This document shows, piece by piece, positions 10,601-20,329 of a DNA stretch of 64,000 bases; position 1 is the stretch's first letter; every line of letters begins with the position of its first letter. This DNA is from Closterium sp. NIES-65. Its lineage: Eukaryota > Streptophyta > Zygnematophyceae > Desmidiales > Closteriaceae. The stretch covers positions 1,551,501-1,615,500 of the forward strand of contig CANXME010000212.1 of the NCBI GenBank assembly GCA_948144175.1, in the 5' to 3' direction. The position numbers and the translations under genes were made by a program. The notes under the pieces are model-generated. The model searched no databases and was not told where the DNA came from. It worked only from the letters and a program-made list of their open reading frames with translations.

Positions 10601-13330
10601 CGTTCCCTCCCCTCCTTCCCACCCACCCATGCCCTGCATCCTTATCCCCCCACAACCCCCACCCCTGCTCCAATCCCCCCCAGCCGTCAGTGAAGGTGTT
10701 TAAGGACATGATGCAGCAGCTGCGTTCCCTCCCGTCACACGATGCAGCGGACCAGGGCTTCCTCAACCGCTACTTCCCCACGCTGCTCGCCTCCCCGCTC
10801 TTTGTGCCGCCTGCTGATGGCTTGCTAGCCCCCCGTTCGTGCCTTCCCCCTTCACCCTCATTCTCTGCCCCACATCCCTCTTCCCTCCCCTCTTCCGTCC
10901 CTTTCTTCCCATCCCCAGCCGTCAGTGAAGGTGTTTAAGGACATGATGCAGCAGCTGCGGTCGCTCCCGTCACACGATGCAGCGGACCAGGGCTTCCTCA
11001 ACCGCTACTTCCCCATGCTGCTCGCCTCCCCGCTCTTCGTGCCTCCCACCGATGGCTCAGCGCTCAAAGGGCAGTTCAGGCTGCCCATGGGGTACCAGAT
11101 GGACGCCATCTTCTACAGTGAGTTTCTCATTACTAGCACATCCTGTTATGCAAGAGAAAAAGTTGTTTCCCGCTCTGCTCTGCTCGCCTCCCCCCTCTTT
11201 GTGCCTCCCACCGATGGCTCGGCACTCAAAAGACAGTTCAGGCTGCCCATGGGGTATCAGATGGACTCCATCTTCTACAGTGAGTGTACTGGAGCACATC
11301 TCGTTACAGTCACATGGGCAAGGAAAACAATGCTCACAACAAACACCTCAAGTAATCACATCTTCTCCTCACCCTCTCCCTCCCACCAACACCCTCACCT
11401 CCCATCCCCCTCCCCTCTCCCCCCCGTCATTCCTCGCTTCCAGATCTCGAGTTAAAGTAAGAAGCACCTTGCTCCTCCAACACCTTTTGAAGCGCTTCAA
11501 CTGACCTACCTCTCCCCCTCACCCTCCTCCCCTCCCCTCCTCCTTCCCAGTGATCCTCGCTTCCAGATCTCAAGCTCGAGCGGCAAGTGCCTTCCTCCAA
11601 CACCTTCTGAATCCCCTCAACAAACTTAGCTCTCCTCCTAACCCTCCACCCTCAAATTCCTCCCCTTCCCCTCTTTCGTAGGCATTAACCTCCCTCTCCC
11701 CGTCACCATCCGCCCCCATCCAGATTTTAAGTCATCGCCCACTCCTCCCTCTTCCCTGCCTGCCTCTCCTCCCAACTCTCCTCCTCCACTTCCATCCCTC
11801 TTCCCCACTACCCGTCTCTTGTCCTTACTCACCTCTCACCTCTCACCTGTCCCCTTCTGCCCACCCCCCCACTTTCTTTCACTCCAGATCTCAAGTTCAA
11901 GTGGGAGGTGCCTTGCTCCGACAACAAGGTCATCACCTTCCCCATTATCTGCCTCTCTCCCTTACCCTTTTCACCCTTCTCCCCTCTTTCCCCGCTCCTC
12001 ATCCACTCCAGATCTCAAGTACAAGCAGGAGGTGCCTTGCTCCGATCTGACAACAAGGTCACCACCTTGACAACCTACCTCTCCCTCTCACCCTTCCCCC
12101 CACCTCTCCCCTCCCATTCCGTCCCTTGCCTCCAGATCTCAAGTTCAGGTGGGAGGTGCCTTGCTCCGACAACAAGATCATCACCTTCCCTGGAATCGCG
12201 CACTTAAAGCCCTGGTTCTGGTGGTCCTACCCTCTCCTCGCCCTCTCCCTGCACTGGCACTCCTGGCGCCTCTCCACCATCGCCTACTCCTCCCACCTCT
12301 CCCACCTCCCGGCCTGCCTCCCCTCCCACCTCCCCAATTTTTTCCCTCTTCCCCACTACCCACCACCTCCCCAACCTCTGCGCCTTCCCCTTCCCCTACC
12401 CTTTTCTTGCTTCCAGATCTCAAGTTCAAGTGGGAGGTGCCTTGCTCCGACAACAAAATCATCACCTTCCCCGGGATCGCGCACTTAAAGCCCTGGTTCT
12501 GGTGGTCCTACCCTCTCCTCGCCCTCTCCCTGCACTGGCACTCCTGGCGCCTCTCCACCATGGGCTACTCCTCCCACCTCCCCGCCTGCCTCTCGGCCGG
12601 CGTCTTTTGGCTCGTAGTGCTCGCGCTCAGCCACGTCATCGCCCGGGCGGCAGCCGACCCATCCTCGATCCTCTACCGCCTCACCCGTGGATACAGACAC
12701 GTCGGCGCCGCCCCTGTTGTCTCAGGGATTGGGGGGAGCGCAGCGGGAGGGGGAGCGGGAGGAGGAGGAGGGGGAGTCGGGTCCACTTCTCCTTATTCTC
12801 GCCTAGGAGCGTTGGGGACAGGGTTGGGAACGCCAGGAGGGGGGTCGAATGGGGGTGTAGGTGGAGGGGGGGCAACGACAGGCGCAGGAGCAGCTGCAGC
12901 TGCTGCTGCTGCTGGGGGAGTATCAGGTCTCCTCTCCTACCTCTCTCCTCGCTTCCTCCTCACACTCGGCCTCACGGTTCTCTCCGCATTCGTCTCCTTC
13001 TGGCTCGTGCCGACCACAGTACACCCGTTTCTCGGCTGGTTGCTCTTCACGTTCGGCACCTTTTCCGGACTGTCGCTAGTTAAAGCCCTGGTTGGCGCCA
13101 CAGCAGCGATTTTCTGGCTGCTACAGTACCTGGTGGTGGCGCTTATCGTCTTGGGATTGCCGGTTTACTCTGCTTTGGCATTTAAACTGTGTGCGATGCA
13201 CCTGCTTGCGCTTGGAGCAGGAGCGGTGCTGGTGGTGCAGGTGCAAGCGCTGCAGTTTGGGTTTCTCACTGGTGCTGGTTTGGCCCCAAGGCCTACTAGC
13301 TCGTCAGGAGGCCGCTCCCTTTTGGATTAG
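7699..13330 (+). CDS. IPUT1: Inositol phosphorylceramide glucuronosyltransferase (IPUT1/PGSIP6-like, GT8)
   Basis: Exons 7699-8081, 9062-9317, 10919-11117 and 12417-13330 join in frame to 583 residues. A signal peptide (MIHYVFLACVLVVASPQFAAA) is followed by the GT8 start YAAILYMGTPRDYEYYVATR. The metal-binding DxD is LLDADNLVMKNIDELF. Next come HTGLIVLK-PSVKVFKDMMQQL, DAADQGFLNRYFP, FRLPMGYQMDA and IAHLKPWFWWSYPLL, then several hydrophobic segments including TVHPFLGWLLFTFGTF. This order and the C-terminal membrane block match Arabidopsis IPUT1 (PGSIP6), which adds glucuronic acid to inositol phosphorylceramide in the Golgi; other GT8 plant glycogenin-like proteins lack that block. A Gly/Ala-rich insertion (about 12725-12925) is unusual. 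Upstream or downstream partial copies accompany exons 2, 3 and 4. Confidence 0.88.
8532..8553. repeat. 22-bp perfect palindrome, GTCGAC centre
   Basis: Axis at 8542/8543, core TTTTGAGTCGACTCAAAA. It lies at the joint between repeated blocks of degenerate exon 2 and intron sequence. Confidence 0.95.
8625..8656. repeat. 32-bp perfect palindrome, GTCGAC centre
   Basis: Axis at 8640/8641 with 16-base arms. The block GTGTGTCAGTCAGTGGTATC lies directly on both sides. Confidence 0.95.
9340..9795 (+). repeat. Three donor-side copies of the IPUT1 exon 2 tail
   Basis: The tail (DADN, GSMCAVFIDPCTFHTGLIVLK plus donor GTGAGT) recurs near 9377-9497, 9535-9651 and 9680-9788. The first two carry frame breaks (e.g. 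GTAATGGAAGAACGTGG). All lie downstream of the intact exon. Confidence 0.85.
9800..10192 (-). pseudogene. Antisense leucine-rich-repeat fragment in an IPUT1 intron
   Basis: On the minus strand two open stretches read like degenerate LRRs: SLEGISSLKVLKPLYLGETK, MTDAGIAKLRGLTALLFLAL, then QLTALEALWLDASLMREDGL. Spacing of about 24 residues fits LRR proteins. No start, ends or flanking domains are visible, so I read it as an inserted fragment of another gene. Palindromes and exon copies are absent from it. Confidence 0.55.
10439..10918 (+). repeat. Three acceptor-side copies of IPUT1 exon 3
   Basis: The head CCGTCAGTGAAGGTGTT(T/G)AAGG with its CAG acceptor occurs near 10442, 10561 and 10682, then intact at 10919. 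The copy at 10682 extends into FVPPADG before breaking off. Confidence 0.9.
11180..11285 (+). repeat. Donor-side copy of the IPUT1 exon 3 tail
   Basis: LLASPLFVPPTDGSALK(R)QF and MGYQMDSIFY plus the same donor are repeated directly after the intact exon. Confidence 0.9.
11553..12416 (+). repeat. Several acceptor-side copies of IPUT1 exon 4
   Basis: The head CAGATCTCAAGTTCAAGTGG, encoding LKFKWEVPCSDNK, occurs near 11560 and 11716 (both weak), 11885, 12009 and 12133, then intact at 12417. The 12133 copy extends as far as HWHSWRLSTIAYSSHL. Confidence 0.85.
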
Positions 13331-14076
13331 AAAAGTGGTAGGGTAAAAGTGTTTCATTACAAATTGTTGTGGCAAATACTGAATCAGTAAATCCTACCTG
13401 ATTTTGAGAATTAGGTGCACCAATGCGCTTCTGATGTCTTACCTAGATAAAACAATGTAATCTTGAGGTGGGTGATTTGGTTGCCATCGTTTAGGCATCA
13501 TATATCATGTCCCTTTTGGAGGGGATGAGAATGAATCATGACATATGCTGACCACGGAAAACAGCTCCGGTATAACTAAACGGGTAAAAAAATTCTTGTC
13601 GCGTCCGACGAGACCCTCCCTGACACACTGAAATTCTGGCGGGAAATTGAAACGACCGTTTGAAATTGCTTCAATCAGACGGCAGGTTTAGGAGAAAATA
13701 GTAGAGGCCGAAGAGAATACAGCCACTGTATCTAGATTTTATTTTGTTCAATTCCCAAGGTTAGCTGAGCAGGAGCATCTAGAAGCTGGGCCAAGCATCG
13801 TCTCGGTTTTTGGTCTTAGAGCATCAGCATCAGAAGTCTTAGTCGCTCGTTGACAATACAGTAGACTTGAGAGAAAGTCTGAGACGTCTTAGAGCCACTT
13901 TTTTTGGATAATACAAGATCCCTCTTTCCACGTTGCTTCCGTTTCGAAGCACGGAAATTGAAAGGCTATCATCGTTTAGAACCAAGAAGAGAAAGGGAAG
14001 CTTCCACGAGGATTCTGACAGTATCTAGACCTAAAATAAGGTTGTTTCGTAAGGCGATTGTTAGGAAAGGCCGCAG
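13331..14076. other. Intergenic region between IPUT1 and MurB genes
   Basis: AT-richer spacer with no coding potential recognised. It should contain the IPUT1 3' UTR and the murB promoter. Confidence 0.5.
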
Positions 14077-16569
14077 ATGAAGCAGATTGGAAGCGTCGTG
14101 CCGTTACCAAAAAGCCTACTAGGGAGCTCCTGGTTCCCAGACCACCTAAGAAAAGCGTCTTGGATCAGTACCCTCGGAAACTCCTCTCAAACCACCCTGA
14201 TTGGTGGAAAAAATAGCCTGCTAGTGACTCCCTTGTCTCCGGGTCACCTAAGAAAAGCGTCTTGGATCAGTCCCTTCAGAAATGCCTCTCGAACCACCCT
14301 GATTGGTGGAAACACAAGCCGCGTTTCCGCGCACCTGCGCGATGGCAGTGATGGCGCAGGCGAGAACGGAAGGACAGGCGGAAGGCGGAAGCCGGTTGGC
14401 GCAAGGACAGGTCGCATTGGCGGAAGGTCGACTGGCGGAAGGGCGACCGGGGGAAGGGTCATGGGCGCAAGGGGGGACGCTTTGACGGTGGAGTTTGGGG
14501 AAGGGCGGAGTGTTGTGCTGGAGGGAGGAAGGCGATTGGCGGAGGTGGGGACGTGGGGAATCGGCGGTCCTGCTGAGTGGCTGGCGGAGGTGACGACCGT
14601 TGATGAGATGGCGGCGGTACTTAGGTAAGTGCTTGTGGTAAGGCGCTCGACTTTCAATCAGGGTGGTTGCTTGACTTGAACAGGTCAGTGACAGGAAGTG
14701 GGGAGGACGTGGGGAATCGGCGGGCCTGCGGATTGGCTGGCGGAGGTGACGACAGTTGATGAGATGACGGCGGTGCTTAGGTAAGTGCTGGTTTCACTTT
14801 GAGAATTGTCAAAAGCGGATTGGCTGGCGGAGGTGACAACAGCTGATGAGATGACGGCGGCGCTTAAGTAAGTGCTTGTGGGAGAGCTCTCAAGTTTGAT
14901 CAGGGTCTCCAACTACCTGTTCGTTTACGGTCAGAGTGCCCCGTAATGTTTCCTGCACCCTTTCCCTGTGGACTCAGGTTCTGCCTCAGAAACAGCAAAG
15001 CTATTTGCGCGGTAGTGACAGGCGAGGGCGCCAACTGCCTGTTTCTCAGTCAGGACTTCCCCCCACACATTCGCGCACTGTGTTCCTGTGCCTCCTCCCC
15101 TTCCCCCATCAAGCGCAGGTTCTGCCACAGCAACGCCATCCGCGCGCTGGTGATAGGCAAGGGCTCCAACTGCCTGTTTGTTAGTCGAGGCTATATCTCT
15201 TTCCTGTACCCCTTCCCTTCCCTCCGTTGTCTCTCAGGTTCTGCCACAGCAACGCCATCCGCGCGCTGGTGATAGGCAAGGGCTCCAACTGCCTGTTTGT
15301 TAGTCGAGGCTCTATCTCTTTCCTGTACCCCTTCCCTTCCCTCCGTTGTCTCTCAGGTTCTGCCACAGCAACGCCATCCGCGCGCTGGTGATAGGCAAGG
15401 GCTCCAACTGCCTGTTTGTTAGTCGAGGCTCTATCTCTTTCCTGTACCCCTTCCCTTCCCTCCGTTGTCTCTCAGGTTCTGCCACAGCAACGCCATCCGC
15501 GCGCTGGTGATAGGCAAGGGCTCCAACTGCCTGTTTGTTAGTCGAGGCTCTATCTCTTTCCTGTACCCCTTCCCTTCCCTCCGTTGTCTCTCAGGTTCTG
15601 CCACAGCAACGCCATCCGCGTGCTGGTGATAGGCAAGGGCTCCAACTGCCTGTTTGTTAGTCGAGGCTCTATCTCTTTCCTGTACCCCTTCCCTTCCCTC
15701 CGTTGTCTCTCAGGTTCTGCCACAGCAACGCCATCCGCGCGCTGGTGATAGGCAAGGGCTCCAACTGCCTGTTTGTTAGTCGAGGCTCTATCTCTTTCCT
15801 GTACCCCTTCCCTTCCCTCCGTTGTCTCTCAGGTTCTGCCACAGCAACGCCATCCGCGCGCTGGTGATAGGCAAGGGCTCCAACTGCCTGTTTGTTAGTC
15901 GAGGCTCTATCTCTTTCCTGTACCCCTTCCCTTCCCTCCGTTGTCTCTCAGGTTCTGCCACAGCAACGCCATCCGCGCGCTGGTGATAGGCAAGGGCTCC
16001 AACTGCCTGTTTGTTAGTCGAGGCTCTATCTCTTTCCTGTACCCCTTCCCTTCCCTCCGTTGTCTCTCAGGTTCTGCCACAGCAACGCCATCCGCGCGCT
16101 GGTGATAGGCAAGGGCTCCAAGTGCCTGTTTGTCAGTTGGGGCGCTATCTCTTTCCTGTACAAAATCGTTGCCTGCAGGTTCTGCCACAGCAACAGCATC
16201 CGTGCAGTGGTGACAGGCAAGGGCGCCAACTGCCTGTTTATCCGTTGTCAGAGTTTCCCTCACACACTCCTGCTTCCCATTCCTTCCCTCCCACCCCCCT
16301 CCCATCTCAGGTTCTGCCACAGCAACAGCATCCGTGCGGTGGTGATAGGCAAGGGCTCCAACTGCCTGTTTGAGGACCGCGGGTTCAAGGGGTGTGTGAT
16401 CGTCAACAGAATCGCGTACAAGCGAGTGGATGGAGTGGAGTGCACAGATACTGCTGCTCCTTCGTCTGTGCACCAATACAGCACCAGCAGCCATATCGAC
16501 AGCAGTAACAGCAGCGGCAGCAATAACAGAAGCAGCGGCAGCAATAACAGAAGCAGCAGCAGCACTGGT

Positions 16570-16607
<38 letters not shown>

Positions 16608-19568
16608 GAGCAGCAACGATGACAATGACAGCAGTAGCAGCAAACAGACATCTGCTCAGTACGACGCAGTGGTGCACGTAGGGGGAGGGTACCCGTTCAA
16701 CCTGCTGGGCGTGGAGTGCTCTCGAGACGGGGATACTGATTCCATTACCAGCTGTCATGGTGCTGAGGGGTACGATGCGGTGGTGCAGGTGGGGGGAGGG
16801 TACCCGTTCAACCTGCTGGGCGTGGAGTGCTCGCGAGACGGCCTCTCAGGGCTGGAGTTTGCAGGCGGCATTCCCGGCACCGTGGGGGGCGCTGTCTTCA
16901 TGAACGCTGGGGCGGACGGGCAGGTGAGACGCAATGGGGGAGTTGAGGGGAATACGGAGGAGCGAGAGTTGGGGCATTTTGGATGCTGTATTCATGAACG
17001 TGTAGAGAGGGTGTTTTTGAGACGTCTCAAAAACACCCTCTCTACACGAGGAGCGAGAGTTGGGGCATTTTAGATTCTGTATTCGTGAACGCATGTCCTG
17101 CCCTCTTCCTTCTTCCCTCCTGCCTGTTCCTGTCTCTGGAAACAGCGGACTGTCTGCTCTCAGTGGATGTGCGCTCTTCCACCGGCATTCTCCTCTCCTC
17201 CTCTCGCTCTGACCTCACCTTCACCTACCGTCACTCGTCCTTCCAGCACACGCCGTCCCTCCTTTCCCCTCCACCTCCCCTCCTTTCTCCATTCCTTTCC
17301 TCCCTCTTTTCCTCTGTTTCCCTCTCAGAACAGGCGACTGCTTGCTCTCCGTGGACGCCCTCTTTCCAACCGGCACTCTCTTTCTCCTTCTCTTGCGCCA
17401 TCACTCCATCACTCCCTCAGGAAACAGGCGACTGCTTGCTCTCCGTGGACGCCCTCTTTCCAACCGGCACTCTCTTCTCCTTCTCTCGCGCCCACCTCAC
17501 CTTTGCCTACCACCACTCGCCCTTCTAGCACAAGCCTTCCCCTGCCTTTTTCCCCTCCACCTTCCCCACTCCCTCCCGTTTCCTCCCTCAGGAATTATTG
17601 GACTGTCTACTCTCTGTGAATGTCCTCTCTTCAACCGGCAATCTTACCCCACTTTCCCCCTCCATCACTCCCTCAGGAAACAGCCAAATGTCTGCTCTCC
17701 AACCGGCAATCTCCTCTCCTTCCCTCACTCCCACCTCACATTCGCCTACCAACGCTCGCCCTTCCAGCAAATGCGCTCCCTCCTTCCCTTCCTCCCCCTC
17801 CCTCCCTCGCCCCGTTCCCTATGCAAGAAACAGCCGACTGTTTGCTCTCTGTGGACGTCCTCCCTCCCACCGGCACTCTCCTCTCCTTCTCTTGCTCCGA
17901 TCTCACCTTCGCTTACCACCACTCGCTCTTCCAGCACAAGCCTTTTCCTCCCGCCCTCCCTCGCTCCCCCCCCCCCCCACCCTCCCTCACAGGAAACAGC
18001 CGACTGTTTGCTAGCTGTGGACGTGCTCTCTCCCACCGGCACCCACCTCACCTTCCCTCGCGCCCACCCCACTTTCGCCTACCGCCACTCGCCCTTCCAG
18101 CACATGCCCTCCCTCACCCCTTCCCCCCTCCCTCCTGCCCTCCATTTCCTCCTCCAGGAAACAGCTGACTCCTTGCTTTCTGTGGACGTCCTCTCTCCGA
18201 CAGGCACCCTCCTCTCCTTCCCTCGCGCCGAACTCACCTTTGCCTACCGCCACTCGCCCTTCCAGCACATGCCCTCCCTCACCCCTTCCCCCCTCCCTCC
18301 CGCCCTCCATTTCTTCCCACAGGAAACAGCAGACTGTCTGCTCTCTGTGGACGCGCTCTCTCCGACGGGGACGTTTCAATCCTTCTCTCGCTCTGACCTT
18401 ACCTTAGCGTACCGCCACTCGCCCTTCCAGCACATGCCCTCCCTCCTCCCATTCCCCCCTCCCTCCCGCCCTCCATTTCCTCCCCCAGGAAACAGCCGAC
18501 TGTCTGCTCTCTGTGGACGTCCTCTCGTCAACTGGGGATCTCCTCTCCTTCCCTCGCACCGACCTCACTTTCGCCTACCGCCACTCGCCCTTCCAGCGCA
18601 TGCCGGACTGTGCTGCCATAGTGGGAGCAACTTTCGGGCTGAAAAGGAGCAGTGAGGCGCGGGACAGGCAAAGACGATACATGGACAGGTGAGAGGCTGC
18701 TAGCCGTTGACTCCGTTGACTCGTTAACTCGGGAGCTCGTTGCTTCCCGCAACTCGCCCTTCCAGCGCATGCCGGACTGTGCTGCCATAGTGCAATAATA
18801 CCATACATGGACAGGTGAGCTGCTTCCCAATATGCTTGCTGCTGGAGATTGTATTTTGTTTCTTACCGGATCCCATCCACATATGTACAGAAAATAACAG
18901 TATTTGACGCAGAAACTCAACTTCTGTTGATGGCAGAATTATCTGGCTCCAAAGACACCTCGGGTATTGGGAAGGCAGTGGGACAATCTCACCCTGAGCA
19001 TCAACCTGAGCATCACCTTGATCCAGGCTGTTGGAGACCTTGGTTGCTATTACCATAACATCAGCCTGCCAGACAGACACAACAGCCCCCTTTCTCCCCA
19101 ACCTCTGTCCTTTGTCCACTTACTCCCAACAAGCCTTCTTTCTGACCTCCCTGCCAAATCCCTACGAATTCCCCACCCTATTTCTGTGCCAGGCGGCGAC
19201 AGTCTCAGCCCATTGCTGATCGCTCTGTTGGGTGCATATTCCGCAACCCTGCACCTCCCCTTGGTTCTGCTCCCTGCTCTATCTCTTCTCCTCCTGTGGG
19301 TTCCTCACCTCCAGCCGGTTTAGCAGCAGCTGGTGCTTCCGCAGTTACTCTCCCTGCATCTGCAGGTGCTCTAATAGACCGGGCTGGGTTGAAAGGCCTG
19401 CATGTTGGAGATGCTTTTGTGTCGCCCATGCATGCTAATTTTCTGGTGAATGGTGGGGCGTGCAGTAGCGAGGATATGGAAGGGCTGATTGTGGAGGTGA
19501 AAAGGAGGGTGAGAGAGGAATTCGGGGTGGAACTTGTAGAAGAGGTTAGGCGGATCCCATATGAATGA
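14077..19568 (+). CDS. murB: UDP-N-acetylenolpyruvoylglucosamine reductase (MurB), probably plastid-targeted
   Basis: Exons 14077-14624, 16311-16923, 18489-18688 and 19193-19568 join in frame to 578 residues. MurB reduces enolpyruvyl-UDP-GlcNAc to UDP-MurNAc (FAD, NADPH) for peptidoglycan. Landmarks are [27 protein letters not shown] (R-A-V-V in the intact copy), [20 protein letters not shown] (FAD site), [50 protein letters not shown] and the terminal catalytic Glu region [10 protein letters not shown]. The catalytic Ser position is Cys (GCIFRNP). The long, basic, Ser/Gly-rich N-terminus (about 140 residues, with an internal duplication of HLRKASWIS) fits a transit peptide. Odd insertions are a poly-Ser run (16495-16640) and a duplicated YDAVV(H/Q)[14 protein letters not shown]. 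Mosses and charophytes use plastid peptidoglycan for chloroplast division. Confidence 0.92.
14704..14876 (+). repeat. Two donor-side copies of the MurB exon 1 tail
   Basis: [16 protein letters not shown] with donor GTAAGT recurs near 14735-14780 and 14820-14872, just after the intact exon end at 14624. Confidence 0.85.
14980..16310 (+). repeat. Array of truncated MurB exon 2 copies, 119-bp unit
   Basis: The acceptor plus the first 61 nt of exon 2 ([20 protein letters not shown]) and about 58 bp of intron repeat with a 119-bp period at 15121, 15240, 15359, 15478, 15597, 15716, 15835, 15954 and 16073. Copies are nearly identical. Diverged copies flank the array at about 14985 and 16186. The intact exon is last, at 16311. 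Confidence 0.95.
16999..17048. repeat. 50-bp perfect palindrome, GACGTC centre, in a MurB intron
   Basis: Axis at 17023/17024 with 25-base arms. The block GAGCGAGAGTTGGGGCATTT ... GAACG occurs on both sides (from about 16961 and 17049). Confidence 0.95.
17139..18488 (+). repeat. Nine acceptor-side copies of MurB exon 3
   Basis: Heads of exon 3 ([20 protein letters not shown]...FAYRHSPFQ) start near 17139, 17328, 17421, 17592, 17676, 17827, 17993, 18158 and 18323, then intact at 18489. Copies end near the FQHMPS equivalent and run into C/T-rich intron. A tail copy ([11 protein letters not shown]) follows at about 18756. Confidence 0.92.
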
Positions 19569-20329
19569 ATATTTTCAGAATAAGGATTCCACTTCAGTGT
19601 TCTGCAGAAACTGGTATGTGTACCCCCACAAATGGTACTGCTCAAGATGGTGCAAGTAAAGGGCATATACTTAATCCGTGTAGAGAAGATTGTACAGTGC
19701 TGTATCGACGGTTGATAAGTGGTCCCTTATGGAGGACATTTGCTAAACATTCGGTGTCGGTTTGATATTCGTCCGCAGGCACACGGCGTCGGGATTGCTT
19801 CCACGAGACGCCATTGACGTGGCACGAGCACTAGGGAGTCGCGTCATCACCCTCGTGGATGATGCACACACACGAGCCCCTCGCACAGAGACATGTGGAC
19901 GGAATCGCAGCAATCCCCGAAAATTTCAAGATTACCACGTCATACGAAAGTTTCACGCGCTTTGTCAGAAAAGAATATCGGCCTACCCTTCGAAACTCGA
20001 GGGGTGTGTTCGAGAACCATCAAGTAGCTGAAAGAAGCAAGCTTAAATACACGAACCAGCACATCGTCAGTATTAAGTAGCAATCAGCAGTTTCCAGTTT
20101 CCAACACTGGAACGACTTATAGAACAGGAATGCGCTCTACCATTTTCAGATTTAGTTTCAGCAGCCTATCTCTGAAATATCCAAACAGGCATTACAGGCA
20201 GATACCGTAGAAAGTTTATCAGACTCCTAACTGCTTCTCAGTCACGGCATTCTCGAGAGTCGTTCTAGGCTCAGTCATATTTTAGTGCTTGAGCTTGTCG
20301 TGCTGCTAACAGCATTTCAACCTTCGACC
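19569..20329. other. Intergenic region between MurB and FLAP1
   Basis: No gene recognised. A modest open stretch at 19762-20031 has no family I know and no supporting context. Confidence 0.5.

Noticed and set aside
12430..13083. Second long plus-strand frame overlapping the last IPUT1 exon
   Set aside because: It is an Arg/Pro-rich shadow frame; the other frame carries the conserved IPUT1 C-terminus.
15121..16190. CRISPR-like regular repeat with spacers
   Set aside because: The whole 119-bp unit, spacer included, is repeated, and half of it is MurB coding sequence. This is a tandem exon array in a nuclear gene.
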